The position numbers were made by a program, and so were the translations under genes. This document shows, piece by piece, positions 32,258 through 41,612 of a DNA stretch of 64,000 nt. Source of the stretch: Burkholderia diffusa (lineage in GTDB: Bacteria > Pseudomonadota > Gammaproteobacteria > Burkholderiales > Burkholderiaceae); the NCBI RefSeq assembly GCF_001718315.1, contig NZ_CP013364.1, positions 806,001-870,000 of the forward strand, written 5' to 3'. Numbering within the stretch: position 1 is the first letter of the stretch; each line of letters starts with the position of its first letter. The notes below the pieces were generated by a model. That model saw only the letters and a list, made by a program, of their open reading frames with translations. It was not told where the DNA came from and searched no databases.

Positions 32258-33019
32258 TTACGCCTCACCATTCCCGATTGAGGATGAGGCACGATAAAAA
32301 AGAAACGCTGAAGTTCCGAATGTAATGACGGGCAGAATCGTGGCGACTAGCATCGCGATCCAATCGACAGCGGTCCACGTCCGTCGATCTAGTACGGAGC
32401 GTTGCGGGGCGAAGGGATCATAATAGACCCTCACTTCTGCTCCAGCTGGCCTCTGGCTTGCGATCGCGTTCGCGTCATTTCTCGTGGGGAAGTCGACCAG
32501 CGCAAACCGTCCCTTCAAATCTCTACTTCCTGACGTGTAGGAATTGCCACCGACAATATACGAGTAAGACCAAACCGGGTGCCAGTAAATACGACCAGCT
32601 TTGGATGTGGCAGGCTCGACGTGCGCTGTTAGTACCTTTCCGTTCGCCGAAGGCCAATTCTGCTGCGCGCGCAGGGCATAAGCAAAATCAAGTGCACTAT
32701 ATAGTGGTCGCATTGAGAAACAGCCCGCTATTAGTAAGGCAACAGCGGTCAATCTCATATTTGTGGCCGTTGACTTTCGCTTGTGGGTTTCCGGTTGGGA
32801 GCCTGTGGCAGGCGGTTCAATATGTCGATATGTTTCGCTTTTTATTTTACCTTTACTCTTGATGGAATGGATCCAGATCAGTGCGAATGCCAGAACCATT
32901 CCAGTCTCGAAAACCACCGTCATTTCTGTGGACCAATGTTCCAATCTCGCCAGTCGATGGATTGAAAAAATAACAATCGAGAAAACGAGTAAAGCACGAA
33001 GGAAGCGCCCGTTATACAT
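32258..33019 (-). CDS. DUF3592-type membrane protein
   Basis: 253-residue inner-membrane protein. Hydrophobic segments near the N-terminus (ALLVFSIVIFSIHRLARL and VVFETGMVLAFALIWIHSI) are followed by a third TM (LTAVALLIAGCFSMRPLY). Then comes the DUF3592 soluble region: NWPSANGKVLTAHVEP, HPVWSYSYIVGGNSYTS, and AEVRVYYDPFAPQRSVLD. A last hydrophobic segment closes the chain. The family function is not known. Codon use is AT-richer than in the surrounding catabolic genes, which points to foreign origin. Confidence 0.7.
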   Translation of the reverse strand: MYNGRFLRALLVFSIVIFSIHRLARLEHWSTEMTVVFETGMVLAFALIWIHSIKSKGKIKSETYRHIEPPATGSQPETHKRKSTATNMRLTAVALLIAGCFSMRPLYSALDFAYALRAQQNWPSANGKVLTAHVEPATSKAGRIYWHPVWSYSYIVGGNSYTSGSRDLKGRFALVDFPTRNDANAIASQRPAGAEVRVYYDPFAPQRSVLDRRTWTAVDWIAMLVATILPVITFGTSAFLFYRASSSIGNGEA

Positions 33020-33218
33020 AGATCCCCCGTTTGAGCTACATAAATTCTCTGCCTACACGCGTGACTTGGCGTAGTATCGCTTACCCTATCATGGCATCAT
33101 GGATGTCGGATCTTAAAACTCCGACATTGTGTCGTGGCGCGGTTGACGATTCTTCTGAGGCTATGATCCCAGTGGACTCGGATATGAAGATGTATCCGCA
33201 ACTATTCACGCTCCCTGT

Positions 33219-33548
33219 TTAGGGGGGCGCCACAATCAATATTCGAATTATTGTTACCGTGCCGATGATGATTGCAATCATTGTCAACAATGGAATGAAT
33301 ATTGTTTTTCTTCTCTCTCCTTTTGCGTTAACTGTAGCGAAGTTGTATATACTCGGATATGATTTTTTTACTCGAAATGGAATGGCAAACATCGCGACAA
33401 GCGTCAAGGCAAAGCATACGTCTCGCCAATGGGCCATTTGGGTCGATATTGGTGCTCGACCGTGACCGTAAAATGCGCAAACGTAGTAGAAAAACAAAAC
33501 CGCAGAGACTAATGCGGCGTCCATCAAATGCAAGGCAATTTTCTTCAC
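33219..33548 (-). CDS. Small integral membrane protein, unknown
   Basis: 109 residues from a GTG start (MKKIALHLMDAALVSAVLFF). Three hydrophobic segments can be seen: AALVSAVLFFYYVCAF, VCFALTLVAMFAIPF and PLLTMIAIIIGTVTIIRILIV. There is a short charged loop, VKKSYPSIYNFATVNAKGERR. No family was recognised. It is AT-rich, like the DUF3592 gene on the same strand 200 bp away; both could be from the same acquisition. Confidence 0.55.
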   Translation of the reverse strand: MKKIALHLMDAALVSAVLFFYYVCAFYGHGRAPISTQMAHWRDVCFALTLVAMFAIPFRVKKSYPSIYNFATVNAKGERRKTIFIPLLTMIAIIIGTVTIIRILIVAPP

Positions 33549-34090
33549 GATGCTACCCCCGCCAAGCTTTGATTGTTGCGTTTGGTGGCAATTAGATGCA
33601 ATGGCAGCGGAGTTTTCAAGGAATCGTTAACCCCATTGCATTTCACACACGTCAATCCGAAAGAGTTGTAAACTTTCGCGCGGCGTTTGCCCATCTGAAG
33701 CGAATGGCTGCTTTGTAGAAAGGCGGCTGTCCGCTCCGGGTCGTTTGGAGTCGTTCGCGTCGCCCGGGAACCGCCATTCGCGGTCGCGTGCCACCGCTGA
33801 CGCCGGGAAGAACGTGCCCGGAAGATAGTGGAACTTATCACCGCGGCATACCAGCGGCCAATCTAGAGAGTTGAACAGCACGTCATGACCACGTGACCCC
33901 GAACCAGATTTCACTGGACCGCCCGGCCGCGACTTAGAGGACTATGCGGGCGATCGTGGCTCAGCCACTACCGACACGTTTCGGCGAAAAGCAGAACTTC
34001 GCGGTAATCACGCGCTGGGCCGCGTTCTGAGTCACAACGGCCGTTTATCCGCTCGCCGCGAAGGGCCTTCTTCCGCCGCTGACGCGAACT
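33549..34090. other. Gap with degraded minus-strand frames, no gene assigned
   Basis: Two overlapping minus-strand frames (33545-33841 and 33627-33914) carry protein-like fragments such as GHDVLFNSLDWPLVCRGDKFHYLPG and LFRIDVCEMQWG, split between frames. That fits a decayed gene broken by a frameshift. No family could be named. The segment 33920-34090 holds nothing recognisable. Confidence 0.35.
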
Positions 34091-34897
34091 TTACTCGCCC
34101 TCGGCTTGCGGTGTTTGCAGGGGGCATGCCAAATCCGTGTCGGTTTTCAGCCCGCCTTCGATCCATCTCGCTTCGGATGCGCGCAGATGCGCGCGAATGG
34201 CGGTCTGCGCGGCGATCGGGTCGCCGGCCTGCAGCGCCTGAAGGACGTTCTCATGCTCCAGCACGGCGGCCGTCCATGTCTGCGGATTCTCCGCGTGGCC
34301 GCGCATGGCCGCCGCGATCGGGTCGTGTCGGCTGTCGAACAGCTCGCCGACGAAGCGCGCGAGTACCGAATTGCCGGCGGCTTCCGCGATCAGCATGTGG
34401 AACTGCCGGTCGGCTTCGACAGGCGATTTGCCGGCTTCCGCGAGCCGCTTCATGCGCTGCACCGTGCGGCGCAGGCGATCGAGCATCGCGGCCGTCATTC
34501 GCGCGGCGGCGAGTGCGGCGACGCTGCCTTCGATCACCGCGCGCGCCTGCATCAGCTCCGACGGGCTGTCGCCAAGCGTGACCATCTGGCCGACATCATC
34601 GGCCGCCGTATCGCGGACATAGACGCCGGAACCCATCCGGATCTCGATCTGGCCGCCAATTTCCAGCGCGATCAGCGCCTCGCGCAGCGACGGGCGCGAT
34701 ACGCCGAGCGTGAGTGCCAGTTCGCGCTCGGGCGGCAGGCGCTCGCCAATCGCGAATTCGCCCTGGCGAATCAGCGCGACGATCTGGGCCGCGACAGATT
34801 GGTAAAGCCGCTTTGGTTCTGTCGATTTCATCCGATGAGTAAAAGTCGAGGCGTGGTCGATGCGCGCGTGTGTCACGGAGTCTATCACGCCCGCCAT
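34091..34897 (-). CDS. GntR/FadR-family regulator of the sugar cluster
   Basis: 268-residue repressor candidate. The winged HTH (LYQSVAAQIVALIRQGEFAIGERLPPERELA ... VSRPSLREALIALEI, in parts) is followed by an all-helical FCD ligand-binding domain with the metal-type residues D...H (ADRQFHMLIAEAAGNS) and LEHENVLQALQAGD. The ATG at 34897 has a GGAAGG site; an in-frame ATG at 34831 (MKSTEPKRLYQ) would give the more usual N-terminus. It is divergent from the ABC transporter operon and likely controls it in response to a sugar acid. Confidence 0.85.
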   Translation of the reverse strand: MAGVIDSVTHARIDHASTFTHRMKSTEPKRLYQSVAAQIVALIRQGEFAIGERLPPERELALTLGVSRPSLREALIALEIGGQIEIRMGSGVYVRDTAADDVGQMVTLGDSPSELMQARAVIEGSVAALAAARMTAAMLDRLRRTVQRMKRLAEAGKSPVEADRQFHMLIAEAAGNSVLARFVGELFDSRHDPIAAAMRGHAENPQTWTAAVLEHENVLQALQAGDPIAAQTAIRAHLRASEARWIEGGLKTDTDLACPLQTPQAEGE

Positions 34898-34939
34898 GGG
34901 CGGCCTTCCGGCAGCAGGCTCCGTCGGGCCTCCGGGTTT

Positions 34940-35010
34940 TTATCATTGGTAAGATAGGATGGATATATATAAATTGGCTTGACCAAACGTGCCGGGATTG
35001 ATGTAATTCA
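34940..35010. promoter_or_regulatory. Promoter and GntR-type operator of the sugar ABC/catabolic operon
   Basis: TTGACC (34979-34984), a 17-nt spacer and TGTAAT (35002-35007) make a near-consensus sigma-70 promoter reading towards the transporter. The imperfect palindrome TTGGCTTGACCAA (34974-34986) overlaps its -35, as expected of a FadR-type repressor site (TnGT...ACnA class). A second ATTGGTAAG half-like site begins at 34946. The AT-rich ATATATATAAA between them may serve the divergent gntR promoter. Confidence 0.6.
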
Positions 35011-35064
35011 TCGAAATTGGACTGACCACGTGGCATCGAGGTCGGCCCGCTCCAAGGAGACGCA

Positions 35065-36609
35065 ATGGCAATGTCCAGCAAACCGCCGGTTCAGGCCGCG
35101 CAGGCCGATACCGACCAGGAGATCCTGCGCCTGGAAGGAATACGCAAGCGCTTTCCGGGCGTGCTGGCGCTGGACGGGATTCGGATCGATCTCCGACGCG
35201 GCGAGGTGCACGCGATATGCGGCGAAAACGGGGCGGGCAAATCCACGTTGATGAAGATCATCAGCGGACAGTATCTGCCCGACGAGGGCGTCGTTCACTA
35301 TCGCGGCGCGCCGGTGCGATTCGGTTCGGCATCCGAAGCGCAGGCGGCCGGCATCTCGATCATTCACCAGGAGCTCAATCTCGTGCCGCACCTGAGCGTG
35401 GCGGAGAACCTGTTCCTCGCACGCGAGCCGCGGCGCGGCCCGTTCGTCGACACGAAACGCATGAACGCCGATGCGGCGCGCTGCATCGCGCGAATTGGCC
35501 TGAACGTCGCGCCAACCACGAAGGTCGGTGTGCTGTCGATCGCGCAGCAGCAAATGGTCGAAATCGCGAAGGCGCTGTCGCACGATGCGCGCGTGCTGAT
35601 CATGGACGAGCCCACGTCCTCGCTGACGGAAGCGGAAACGGCGCAGCTCTTTCGCATCATCGAGGAGCTGCGTGCCGACGGTGTGGCGATTCTGTATATC
35701 TCGCACCGGCTCGACGAAATGGCGCAGATCGTCGATCGCGTGACCGTGCTGCGCGACGGACGCTACATCTCGACGGACGTGTTCGCCGACGTGAGCATCG
35801 ACGAGATCGTCGCGCGCATGGTCGGACGTACGCTCGACGACGCCTATCCATCACGTCAATCGGTGCCGACGGACGAAGTGCTGCTCGACGTTCGGGAACT
35901 GCGCCGGGACGGCGTGTTCGGGCCGGTGTCGTTCGCGCTGCGCCGCGGCGAGATCCTCGGTTTCGCGGGATTGATGGGCGCCGGGCGAACCGAGATCGCA
36001 CGCGCGATCTTCGGCGCGGATCGCCCCGACGGCGGCACGATCGCGTTGCAGGGTCGGCCCGTGACGATCCGCTCGCCGCGCGAGGCGATCCGGCACGGCA
36101 TCGCTTATCTGTCGGAGGACCGCAAGAAGGAAGGGCTCGCGCTGTCGATGCCCGTCGCGGCGAACCTCACGCTCACGCACGTGCGCGGCGTCGCATCGCG
36201 CTTCGGGTTCCTGCGCTTCGACGACGAACTGGACGTGGCGCGCCGCTACGTGCAGGAACTCGCGATTCGCACGCCGTCCGTGCACCAGCGTGTGCGCAAC
36301 CTGTCCGGCGGCAACCAGCAGAAGGTCGTCATCGGCAAATGGCTGTACCGCGGCTCGAAGATCCTGTTCTTCGACGAACCGACGCGCGGCATCGACGTCG
36401 GCGCGAAATTTGCGATCTACGGGCTGATGGACCGGCTCGCCGCGGACGGCGTCGGCGTGGTGCTGATCAGTTCGGAATTGCCGGAGCTGATTGGCATGAC
36501 CGATCGGATCGCCGTTTTTCACGAAGGTCGAATGACCGTATTGCTCGACACGAAACACACCAGTCAGGAGGAGATCATGCACTACGCGTCGGGGCGTTCC
36601 CATGCTTGA
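35065..36609 (+). CDS. Sugar ABC transporter ATP-binding protein (RbsA/MglA type)
   Basis: 514-residue double ATPase of carbohydrate uptake (CUT2) importers. The first Walker A is GENGAGKSTLMK; the first Walker B is DARVLIMDEPTSSLTEAE. The second half has the degenerate GLMGAGRTEIAR, the signature NLSGGNQQKVVIGKWL, and ILFFDEPTRGIDVGAK. It couples ATP hydrolysis to sugar uptake through the permease encoded next. CAAGGAGACGCA precedes the ATG. It overlaps the permease gene by 8 nt. Confidence 0.93.
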   Translation: MAMSSKPPVQAAQADTDQEILRLEGIRKRFPGVLALDGIRIDLRRGEVHAICGENGAGKSTLMKIISGQYLPDEGVVHYRGAPVRFGSASEAQAAGISIIHQELNLVPHLSVAENLFLAREPRRGPFVDTKRMNADAARCIARIGLNVAPTTKVGVLSIAQQQMVEIAKALSHDARVLIMDEPTSSLTEAETAQLFRIIEELRADGVAILYISHRLDEMAQIVDRVTVLRDGRYISTDVFADVSIDEIVARMVGRTLDDAYPSRQSVPTDEVLLDVRELRRDGVFGPVSFALRRGEILGFAGLMGAGRTEIARAIFGADRPDGGTIALQGRPVTIRSPREAIRHGIAYLSEDRKKEGLALSMPVAANLTLTHVRGVASRFGFLRFDDELDVARRYVQELAIRTPSVHQRVRNLSGGNQQKVVIGKWLYRGSKILFFDEPTRGIDVGAKFAIYGLMDRLAADGVGVVLISSELPELIGMTDRIAVFHEGRMTVLLDTKHTSQEEIMHYASGRSHA

Positions 36610-37633
36610 AATGACATCCGATCGAAGCCAGGCCGACGAGCGATCGGCGCGACAGCGGCGGCGCGACCTGATCCAGAAGTTCGCGGCGCTGGGTAGCCTC
36701 GTCGTGCTCGTGTTCGCGTTCTCGATATCGAGCGCGGCGTTCTTTTCGGTCGACAACCTGATGACCGTCGGCCTGCAGGTGACCTCCATTGCGTATCTGG
36801 GCGTGGCCGCCACCTGCGTCATCATCACGGGCGGCATCGATCTGTCGGTCGGCTCGGTGCTGGCGCTGGCCGGCGTGTGCGCCGCGCTGCTGGTCAAGGC
36901 CGGCGTGCCGGTGCCCGCCGCCATGGCGGCCGGCATCCTGGTCGGCGCGCTGTGCGGGCTCGTCAACGGCATCTGCGTGACGCAGATGGGCCTTCCGCCA
37001 TTCATCGCGACGCTCGGCATGATGCTCGTCGCGCGCGGCATCGCGCTCCAGATCACGGGCGCACGCCCGGTATCGGATCTCGGCGACGCGTTCGGCGCGC
37101 TCGGCAACGGCGCGCTGCTGCGGATCTCGCACATCGGGGCTGACGGGTTCCCCGACACGACGTTTCCCGGCATTCCGTACCCGGTCGTGATCATGGTCGT
37201 GCTGTTCGTCGTGGTGTCCGTCCTGCTGTCGAGAACGTCGCTCGGCCGTCATATCTACGCGGTCGGGTCGAATGCGGAGGCGGCGCGGCTGTCGGGCGTG
37301 AACGTACAAGGCGTGAAGCTGTTCACCTATGTATTGTCCGGCGCGCTCGCGGGCGTCACCGGCTGCGTGCTGATGTCGCGGCTGGTCACCGGGCAGCCGA
37401 ACGAAGGCGTGATGTACGAGCTCGACGCGATCGCCAGCTCGGTCATCGGCGGCACATCGCTGATGGGCGGCGTCGGCACGATTTCCGGCACGGCGATCGG
37501 CGCGTTCGTGATCGGCGTGCTGCGCAACGGCCTGAACATGAACGGCGTGTCGAGCTTCATCCAGCAGATCATCATCGGCGTCGTAATTCTGGGCACGGTC
37601 TGGATCGATCAGTTGCGCAATCGCCGGCCCTGA
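36602..37633 (+). CDS. Sugar ABC transporter permease (RbsC type)
   Basis: 343-residue CUT2 inner-membrane permease with about eight to ten hydrophobic segments. Family motifs are VIITGGIDLSVGSVLALAGV, NGICVTQMGLPPFIATLG, and AVGSNAEAARLSGVNVQGVK, then ASSVIGGTSLMGGVGTISG near the C-terminus (each within the given length). The start at 36602 overlaps the ATPase gene; an ATG at 36611 is an alternative. It partners the ATPase and the binding protein on both sides. Confidence 0.92.
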   Translation: MLEMTSDRSQADERSARQRRRDLIQKFAALGSLVVLVFAFSISSAAFFSVDNLMTVGLQVTSIAYLGVAATCVIITGGIDLSVGSVLALAGVCAALLVKAGVPVPAAMAAGILVGALCGLVNGICVTQMGLPPFIATLGMMLVARGIALQITGARPVSDLGDAFGALGNGALLRISHIGADGFPDTTFPGIPYPVVIMVVLFVVVSVLLSRTSLGRHIYAVGSNAEAARLSGVNVQGVKLFTYVLSGALAGVTGCVLMSRLVTGQPNEGVMYELDAIASSVIGGTSLMGGVGTISGTAIGAFVIGVLRNGLNMNGVSSFIQQIIIGVVILGTVWIDQLRNRRP

Positions 37634-37675
37634 CCGGCAGCAAGCAGTCCCTACCAACGAGAAGCGGAGCGAGAC

Positions 37676-38623
37676 ATGAAAAAATCCATCCTGCTGGCGG
37701 CATCGGCGTGCGTGTTCGCGGTGTGCAACAGCGGTGCGTATGCGGCGGGCGGCGAGATCGCCGTGATCGTCAAGACGGTCAATTCGAACTACTGGCAGAA
37801 CGTGCAGAAGGGCGCGAAGGCGGCACTCGACGGCGTCAAGGGCTACACGATGACGTTCCAGGGCCCGGCGGCCGAGTCCGACATCAGCGGGCAGGTCAAC
37901 ATGGTCGACAACGCGGTCACGCGTCACGTGGCGGGCATCGTGCTCGCGCCGTCCGATCCCGATGCGCTCGTGCCCGCGATCAAGAAGGCGTGGGAAGCGC
38001 ACATCCCGGTCGTGCTGATCGACTCGGCCATCTCGGATGCCGGCAAGCCATACTTCCAGGCGTTCCTGTCGACCGACAACGAGAAGGCCGGGGCGCTGTG
38101 CGCGAAGGCGCTGATCGACCGCGTCGGGCAGTCGGGCAAGATCGCGATCATGTCGTACGTACCGGGCGCGGGGTCCGAGATCAGCCGCGTCGGTGGATTC
38201 CGCAAGTACATCGAGAGCCATTCGAAGCTGCAGATCGTCGGCCCGTACTACTCGCAATCGCAAATGGCGACCGCGCTGAACCAGACGACCGACGTGCTGT
38301 CGTCCAACCCCGACCTGAAGGGCATCTTCGGCGCGAACGAGCCGACCGCGGTCGGCATGGGGCGGGCGCTGAAACAGTCGGGCAAAGCGGGCAAGGTGGT
38401 GGCGATCGGCTTCGACGGCAACGAGGACCTGCAGGGCTTCGTGCGCGACGGCACAGTGCAGGCGATCGCCGTGCAAGGTTCGTGGCAGATGGGGAATCAG
38501 GGCGTGCGCACGGCGCTCGACGTCATCGAGCGCAAGCCCGCGCCGAAGGTGATCGATACCGGCGTCGTGATGGTCGACAAGCAGAACCTCGATTCGCAGG
38601 CCGCGAAGAACGTTCTGTACTGA
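37676..38623 (+). CDS. Periplasmic sugar-binding protein of the CUT2 transporter
   Basis: 315-residue periplasmic-binding protein 1-like protein with a signal peptide (MKKSILLAASACVFAVCNSG ... AYAA-GGEIAVIVKTVNSNYW). The type I fold blocks are VKTVNSNYWQNVQKGAKAAL, VAGIVLAPSDPDALVPAIKK, and IFGANEPTAVGMGRALKQSG. It selects the sugar, most likely L-galactose or L-fucose from the neighbouring enzymes. A GCGGAGCGAGAC site precedes the ATG. Confidence 0.92.
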   Translation: MKKSILLAASACVFAVCNSGAYAAGGEIAVIVKTVNSNYWQNVQKGAKAALDGVKGYTMTFQGPAAESDISGQVNMVDNAVTRHVAGIVLAPSDPDALVPAIKKAWEAHIPVVLIDSAISDAGKPYFQAFLSTDNEKAGALCAKALIDRVGQSGKIAIMSYVPGAGSEISRVGGFRKYIESHSKLQIVGPYYSQSQMATALNQTTDVLSSNPDLKGIFGANEPTAVGMGRALKQSGKAGKVVAIGFDGNEDLQGFVRDGTVQAIAVQGSWQMGNQGVRTALDVIERKPAPKVIDTGVVMVDKQNLDSQAAKNVLY

Positions 38624-38659
38624 TCATCCGTGTCATTTTCCCGCATCCAGTCACACCTC

Positions 38660-39676
38660 ATGAACGCAAACGATACGCGCATCTTGCCGCGCAGCGGGTT
38701 GACGGTGTCCGTGCTCGGCCTCGGCTGCTCGCAGCTCGGCGGCCTTTATCGGTCGATGTCGGCCGCCGACGCGGCCGCGCTTGTCGATGCCGCGTGGGCG
38801 GCCGGCCTCCGCTACTTCGATACTGCTCCGTATTACGGCTACACGCTGTCGGAGCGGCGCGCGGGAACGGGGCTCGCCCCGCGAGAGCGCGGTGCCTTCA
38901 CGCTCAGCACGAAGGTTGGGCGGCTGATGCGCGCCGACCCGAGCGTGCGACCGGGCGACGACGGCTGGGCCGAGCCGCTGCCGTTCAGGCCGGTCTACGA
39001 CTACAGCTACGACGGCATCATGCGCTCGCACGAGGACAGCCGGCAACGGCTCGGGCTCGCGCGGATCGACATGCTGTACGTGCACGACATCGGCGCGATG
39101 ACGCACGGCGATCGTCACGCGTACTACTGGGAACAGTTGACTCGTGGCGGCGGGTTTCGTGCGCTGGATGCGCTGCGTTCCAGCGGCGAGATCGTCGCGT
39201 TCGGTCTCGGCGTGAACGAATGGGAAGTCGCCGCCGATGCGCTGAACGAAACGGCACTCGACGCGGTGCTGCTGGCCGGCCGCTACACGTTGCTCGAACA
39301 GATGGCGCTCGAGCCGCTGCTCGACGTGTGCGCCCGTGAAGGGACGGCTATCGTGATCGGCGGCGTGTTCAACTCCGGCCTGCTCGTCGGCAACGGCAAG
39401 TTCAACTATGCGGACGCGAGCGCCGACGTGATCGACAAGGCGGCTCGGCTCGGTGCGCTGTGCAACCGCTTCGACGTGCCGCTTCCGGCCGCTGCATTGC
39501 AGTTTCCATTCGGCCATCCGGCCGTCGTGTCGTGCGTGATCGGCGCGCGCAGCGTGGCCCAGCTGAAGCAGAACATCGAATGGTTCGAGCGCCCGTTGCC
39601 TGCCGGACTGTGGGCTGAACTGCGCGATGAAGGTCTGATCGACGCGCACGCGCCAGTTCCGGGAGCACGCGCATGA
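38660..39676 (+). CDS. L-galactose/L-fucose (D-threo-aldose) 1-dehydrogenase, aldo/keto reductase family
   Basis: 338-residue NAD(P)+-dependent AKR oxidising an L-galacto-configured aldose to its lactone. Family landmarks: LGLGCSQLGGLYR at the N-terminus, catalytic Asp/Tyr in RYFDTAPYYGYTLSERRAG, Lys in LSTKVGRLM, His in MLYVHDIGAM, and the GVFNSGLL/GARSVAQLKQN cofactor end. The ATG at 38660 (MNANDTRILPRSG) is preferred to a GTG at 38630. Such enzymes act on L-fucose, L-galactose and D-arabinose, so specificity rests on context. It overlaps the lactonase gene by 4 nt. Confidence 0.83.
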   Translation: MNANDTRILPRSGLTVSVLGLGCSQLGGLYRSMSAADAAALVDAAWAAGLRYFDTAPYYGYTLSERRAGTGLAPRERGAFTLSTKVGRLMRADPSVRPGDDGWAEPLPFRPVYDYSYDGIMRSHEDSRQRLGLARIDMLYVHDIGAMTHGDRHAYYWEQLTRGGGFRALDALRSSGEIVAFGLGVNEWEVAADALNETALDAVLLAGRYTLLEQMALEPLLDVCAREGTAIVIGGVFNSGLLVGNGKFNYADASADVIDKAARLGALCNRFDVPLPAAALQFPFGHPAVVSCVIGARSVAQLKQNIEWFERPLPAGLWAELRDEGLIDAHAPVPGARA

Positions 39677-40548
39677 CAGCGCGCATCGACGCCCATCAGC
39701 ACTACTGGCGAATCGGCGCGCGGGCCGGCTGCTGGCCACCGGCCGAACTCGATGCGATTCACCGGGATTTCGGCCCCGCCGATCTGGCGCCGCTGCTCGA
39801 TGCGGCGCGCATCGATACCACCGTACTCGTGCAATCGCTGCCGAGCGAAGCTGACACGCGCTTTCTGCTCGATGTCGCGGCCGCAACGCCAACAGTCGGC
39901 GCCGTGGTCGGCTGGGTCGACATGAAGGCTGACGACGCAGTGGCACGGATCGCGGCATTCGCGTCCGCACCCAAGGCGCGCGGCTTGCGACCGATGCTGC
40001 AGGATCTGCCCGACGACGCATGGATCGACGATCCGCGGCTGGATCGCGCGGTCGCGGCGATGCTCGAGCATGCGTTGGGTTTTGACGCGCTGGTGATGCC
40101 GCGCCATCTCGATGCGTTGCATGCGTTCGCGCGACGCCATCCGCGCCTGCCGATCGTGATCGACCACGGTGCGAAGCCGGACATCGAACGGGGTGAACTT
40201 CAGCCGTGGCTGTCGTCGATGAGCAGACTCGCGAGCCTGCCGAACCTTCATTGCAAGTTGTCCGGTCTCTGGACGGAGGCCGGGCCTTCGGCCGGCCCGG
40301 ACACGGTGCGAGCGCGCACGCGGCCGTACATACAAGCGCTGGCCGAGCTGTTCGGGCCGACCCGCTTGATGTGGGGCAGCGACTGGCCGGTCCTGCGGCT
40401 GGCATCGGCGTGCGGTGACTACGGCGAATGGCTGGCCGCGTGCGAGGAAGATTGCGCGCAGTGGCTCGGTGCGGCGGCGCTGGCCGGCGTGTTCGGCGGC
40501 AATGCGCGCGACTTCTACCGGATCGACACAGCACGCCACGACGAATGA
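39673..40548 (+). CDS. L-galactono/L-fucono-lactonase, COG3618 amidohydrolase
   Basis: 291-residue metal-dependent sugar lactonase of the amidohydrolase superfamily. Metal-site blocks are RIDAHQHYWRIG (HxH after strand 1), IVIDHGAKPD, and LMWGSDWPVLRL (Asp after strand 8). It hydrolyses the lactone from the preceding dehydrogenase to the aldonate. A Burkholderia multivorans COG3618 enzyme of this kind is remembered as an L-fuconolactonase that also takes L-galactonolactone. It starts inside the end of the AKR gene (ATGA), so the two are coupled. Confidence 0.85.
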   Translation: MTARIDAHQHYWRIGARAGCWPPAELDAIHRDFGPADLAPLLDAARIDTTVLVQSLPSEADTRFLLDVAAATPTVGAVVGWVDMKADDAVARIAAFASAPKARGLRPMLQDLPDDAWIDDPRLDRAVAAMLEHALGFDALVMPRHLDALHAFARRHPRLPIVIDHGAKPDIERGELQPWLSSMSRLASLPNLHCKLSGLWTEAGPSAGPDTVRARTRPYIQALAELFGPTRLMWGSDWPVLRLASACGDYGEWLAACEEDCAQWLGAAALAGVFGGNARDFYRIDTARHDE

Positions 40549-40570
40549 ACCAGAACGAAAGGAACCCGAC

Positions 40571-41581
40571 ATGCTCAGCGTGATTTGCGAATCCCCTGGC
40601 GTGCTGCGTGTGCAGCAGCGCGAGCTGCCCGCCCGCGGCAGCGGCGAAGTGCTGTTGCGCGTGCAACGCGTCGGTATTTGCGGCACCGACCTGCACATCT
40701 TCACCGGCAACCAGCCGTACCTCGAATATCCGCGCGTGATGGGTCACGAGCTTTCCGCGATCGTTGTCGAGGCCGAGCCGGAGTCGCGGCTCGGCCCGGG
40801 CGACGCGGTGTATGTGATGCCGTATCTGTCGTGCGGACACTGCATCGCATGTCGTCACGGCAACACGAACTGCTGCGTCAACATCAAGGTGCTCGGCGTG
40901 CATCGCGACGGTGCGCTCGCCGAATACCTGAGCGTGCCCGCGCAGTTCGTCCACAAGGCCGACGGCATTTCGCTCGACCAGGCGGCGATGCTGGAATTCC
41001 TCGCGATCGGCGCGCACGCGGTGCGGCGTGCGGACGTCCGCGCCGGGCAGCGTGCGCTGATTGTCGGCGCCGGGCCGATCGGCATGGCCGCGATGATCTT
41101 CGCGCGGCTGCGCGGCGCCGACGTCACGTGCCTCGACACGCGTGCGGATCGCCTGGCGTTCTGCCGGCAGCATCTGACGGTCGATGCGACGGTGGAGGTG
41201 GGAGCGGACGACGCGGCGCGTCTCGCGGAGTTGACGAACGGCGAGTATTTCGATGCGGTGTTCGATGCGACGGGAAACCTCGATGCGATGAATCGCGGCT
41301 TCGAGTTCGTCGCGCACGGCGGCAAATACACGTTGATCTCGATCGTGCGCGGGCACGTCGCCTTTTCGGATCCTGAGTTCCACAAACGGGAGACGACGTT
41401 GCTCGCGAGCCGCAATGCCACGGCCGAAGATTTCGAGACGGTGCTCGACGCGATGCGCGCGGCGCGCATTCCGGACCGCGCGCTGAACACGCACAGGATG
41501 CGGCTCGAGGATGTGCCCGATGCATTTCCGCGTCTGCTGGAGGCGGGACAGACCGTCGTGAAGGCACTCGTCGAATGCTGA
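40571..41581 (+). CDS. lgoD: Zinc alcohol dehydrogenase, probable L-galactonate 5-dehydrogenase
   Basis: 336-residue medium-chain dehydrogenase. Catalytic zinc ligands are in RVGICGTDLHIF and RVMGHELSA. Structural zinc cysteines are in LSCGHCIACRHGNTNCC, and the NAD motif is ALIVGAGPIGMAA. The closest remembered group is LgoD/YjjN, which oxidises L-galactonate to D-tagaturonate. That fits the next two genes, which use tagaturonate and altronate. The start at 40571 follows AAAGGAACCCGAC. Alternative: another aldonate or polyol dehydrogenase of the same group. Confidence 0.72.
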   Translation: MLSVICESPGVLRVQQRELPARGSGEVLLRVQRVGICGTDLHIFTGNQPYLEYPRVMGHELSAIVVEAEPESRLGPGDAVYVMPYLSCGHCIACRHGNTNCCVNIKVLGVHRDGALAEYLSVPAQFVHKADGISLDQAAMLEFLAIGAHAVRRADVRAGQRALIVGAGPIGMAAMIFARLRGADVTCLDTRADRLAFCRQHLTVDATVEVGADDAARLAELTNGEYFDAVFDATGNLDAMNRGFEFVAHGGKYTLISIVRGHVAFSDPEFHKRETTLLASRNATAEDFETVLDAMRAARIPDRALNTHRMRLEDVPDAFPRLLEAGQTVVKALVEC

Positions 41582-41612
41582 TCGAGCACAGTCGACGCGC
41601 GGAGCGCACGCC

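Noticed and set aside
36575..38476. 633-codon minus-strand open frame
   Set aside because: Antisense shadow of the ABC permease and binding-protein genes; composition dominated by Arg, His, Asp and Ala.
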